Source: Pseudomonas tehranensis (GTDB taxonomy: Bacteria > Pseudomonadota > Gammaproteobacteria > Pseudomonadales > Pseudomonadaceae). Taken from it: 45,610 bases of DNA. The position numbers were made by a program, and so were the translations under genes. The stretch spans positions 1 to 45,610 of the forward strand of contig NZ_JABWQV010000020.1 of NCBI RefSeq assembly GCF_014268615.1, in the 5' to 3' direction. The first letter of the stretch is position 1; the number at the start of each line of letters is the position of its first letter. The notes below the pieces were generated by a model. That model did no database searches and had not been told where the DNA came from. It saw only the letters and a program-made list of their open reading frames with translations. Positions 45,059-45,610 of the stretch are shown here, one piece after another.

Positions 45059-45610
45059 GTGAATGTTTTTTACCGCGGCTTCACCCACCCCCTCGCCCCG
45101 CTCATCGCCCTGGCCGGATGCGCATTAATCATCCCCATGAGCCTGCGCCTCTCGCTAGGATGGTCCGATCCGCTGGGCTATCTGTCTGACCTGGGCATGG
45201 GCGGGTTGCTGATCGTGCTGCTTTACCGTCGTCCCTGGTGGGTGGCATTACCCATTTTGCTGGTCTGGAGCATGCTGACGCTGGCCAGCATCGAACTGGT
45301 CAGTGCTGTCGGGCGCATGCCCACCCCATCGGACCTGCATTACCTGACCGACCCGCAATTCGTCGAAAACTCCACCAGCGGCGGCTTCGCCCATCCCTGG
45401 CTCGCAGCGATTCAGTTGGCAGCGGTGGCGGTCTGGCTGATTGTCCAATGGCCCCGCCGGTTGTATATGGCACCTCGCTTGCCGCGCCACGCCTGGGCGC
45501 TGCCGATAGTGCTCTTACTGAGCCACAGTCTGGTGCAATCCTGGCGACCCAGTGAGGCAGACCAATGGAACCTGTTCAATCTTCCCCACCAACTCGTCAC
45601 GGCGGCCCGT
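45059..45610 (+). CDS. Polytopic membrane protein, 5' part (possibly LTA-synthase/sulfatase-like)
   Basis: A GTG start at 45059 with GGAAGG upstream opens a frame that runs off the window (184 codons visible). It contains about five hydrophobic segments ('LIALAGCALIIPMSL', 'MGGLLIVLLYR', 'WWVALPILLVWSMLTL', 'IQLAAVAVWLIVQW', 'ALPIVLLLSHSLV') and a loop 'TPSDLHYLTDPQFV' that recalls the membrane part of LtaS-type phosphotransferase/sulfatase-fold proteins. The catalytic domain would lie outside the window, so the family is a tentative guess. Confidence 0.45.
   Translation, partial: MNVFYRGFTHPLAPLIALAGCALIIPMSLRLSLGWSDPLGYLSDLGMGGLLIVLLYRRPWWVALPILLVWSMLTLASIELVSAVGRMPTPSDLHYLTDPQFVENSTSGGFAHPWLAAIQLAAVAVWLIVQWPRRLYMAPRLPRHAWALPIVLLLSHSLVQSWRPSEADQWNLFNLPHQLVTAAR

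Overview
The window reads as chromosomal DNA of a fluorescent-group Pseudomonas. Protein content and gene order resemble P. aeruginosa PAO1 gene blocks that lie close to the replication origin (as recalled, around PA5438-PA5546). The intergenic REP-like repeats, high GC content and dense overlapping reading frames fit the same genus. No rRNA, tRNA, CRISPR, insertion sequence or prophage gene was seen.

Layout. Bases 56-9901 hold a HexR-like RpiR-family regulator with a perfect dyad operator upstream, a membrane GGDEF/EAL protein, uvrD, a Tim44-domain membrane protein, a SMI1/KNR4 protein and a CPA2 cation/proton antiporter. Bases 10157-12096 hold an acyl-CoA thioesterase, pdxY and a DUF3301 protein. 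Bases 12109-19304 form a zinc-starvation block: two COG0523 (CobW-like) GTPases, a DUF1826 protein, two small exported proteins, the zinc-independent GTP cyclohydrolase folE2, and a complete zinc/manganese-type ABC importer. Two identical 15-bp Zur boxes serve the divergent promoter and the folE2 promoter. Bases 19410-24426 hold a DUF3617 protein, a cardiolipin synthase, a cyclopropane fatty acid synthase and a dihydrolipoyl dehydrogenase. Bases 24497-27827 hold an exported 716-residue repeat protein and a DUF3142 lipoprotein.

Bases 27907-43065 are a D-rhamnan common polysaccharide antigen (A-band) locus in two divergent operons. The right operon, rmd-gmd-wbpW-wzm-wzt-wbpX-wbpY-wbpZ, makes GDP-D-rhamnose, assembles the chain and exports it. 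The left operon has two related glycosyltransferases, two related methyltransferases and an acyltransferase, probably for capping or decorating the chain. Nearly every junction in both operons overlaps by 1-14 bases. The window ends with a glutathione S-transferase, a LysR regulator and the start of a polytopic membrane protein.

The most notable non-coding signal is a set of three parS-like ParB-binding sites (near 15.87, 16.39 and 22.91 kb). One is inside folE2. They suggest the region belongs to the segregation domain near the chromosome origin. Other unexplained signals are a perfect 16-bp palindrome in front of cfa, a 9-bp-arm dyad between the LysR and GST genes, a REPIN and several single REPs, and a 17-bp repeat found near both ends of the window. 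Start sites were chosen by reading frame, upstream Shine-Dalgarno-like sequence and known family lengths; all family assignments are from sequence reading alone.
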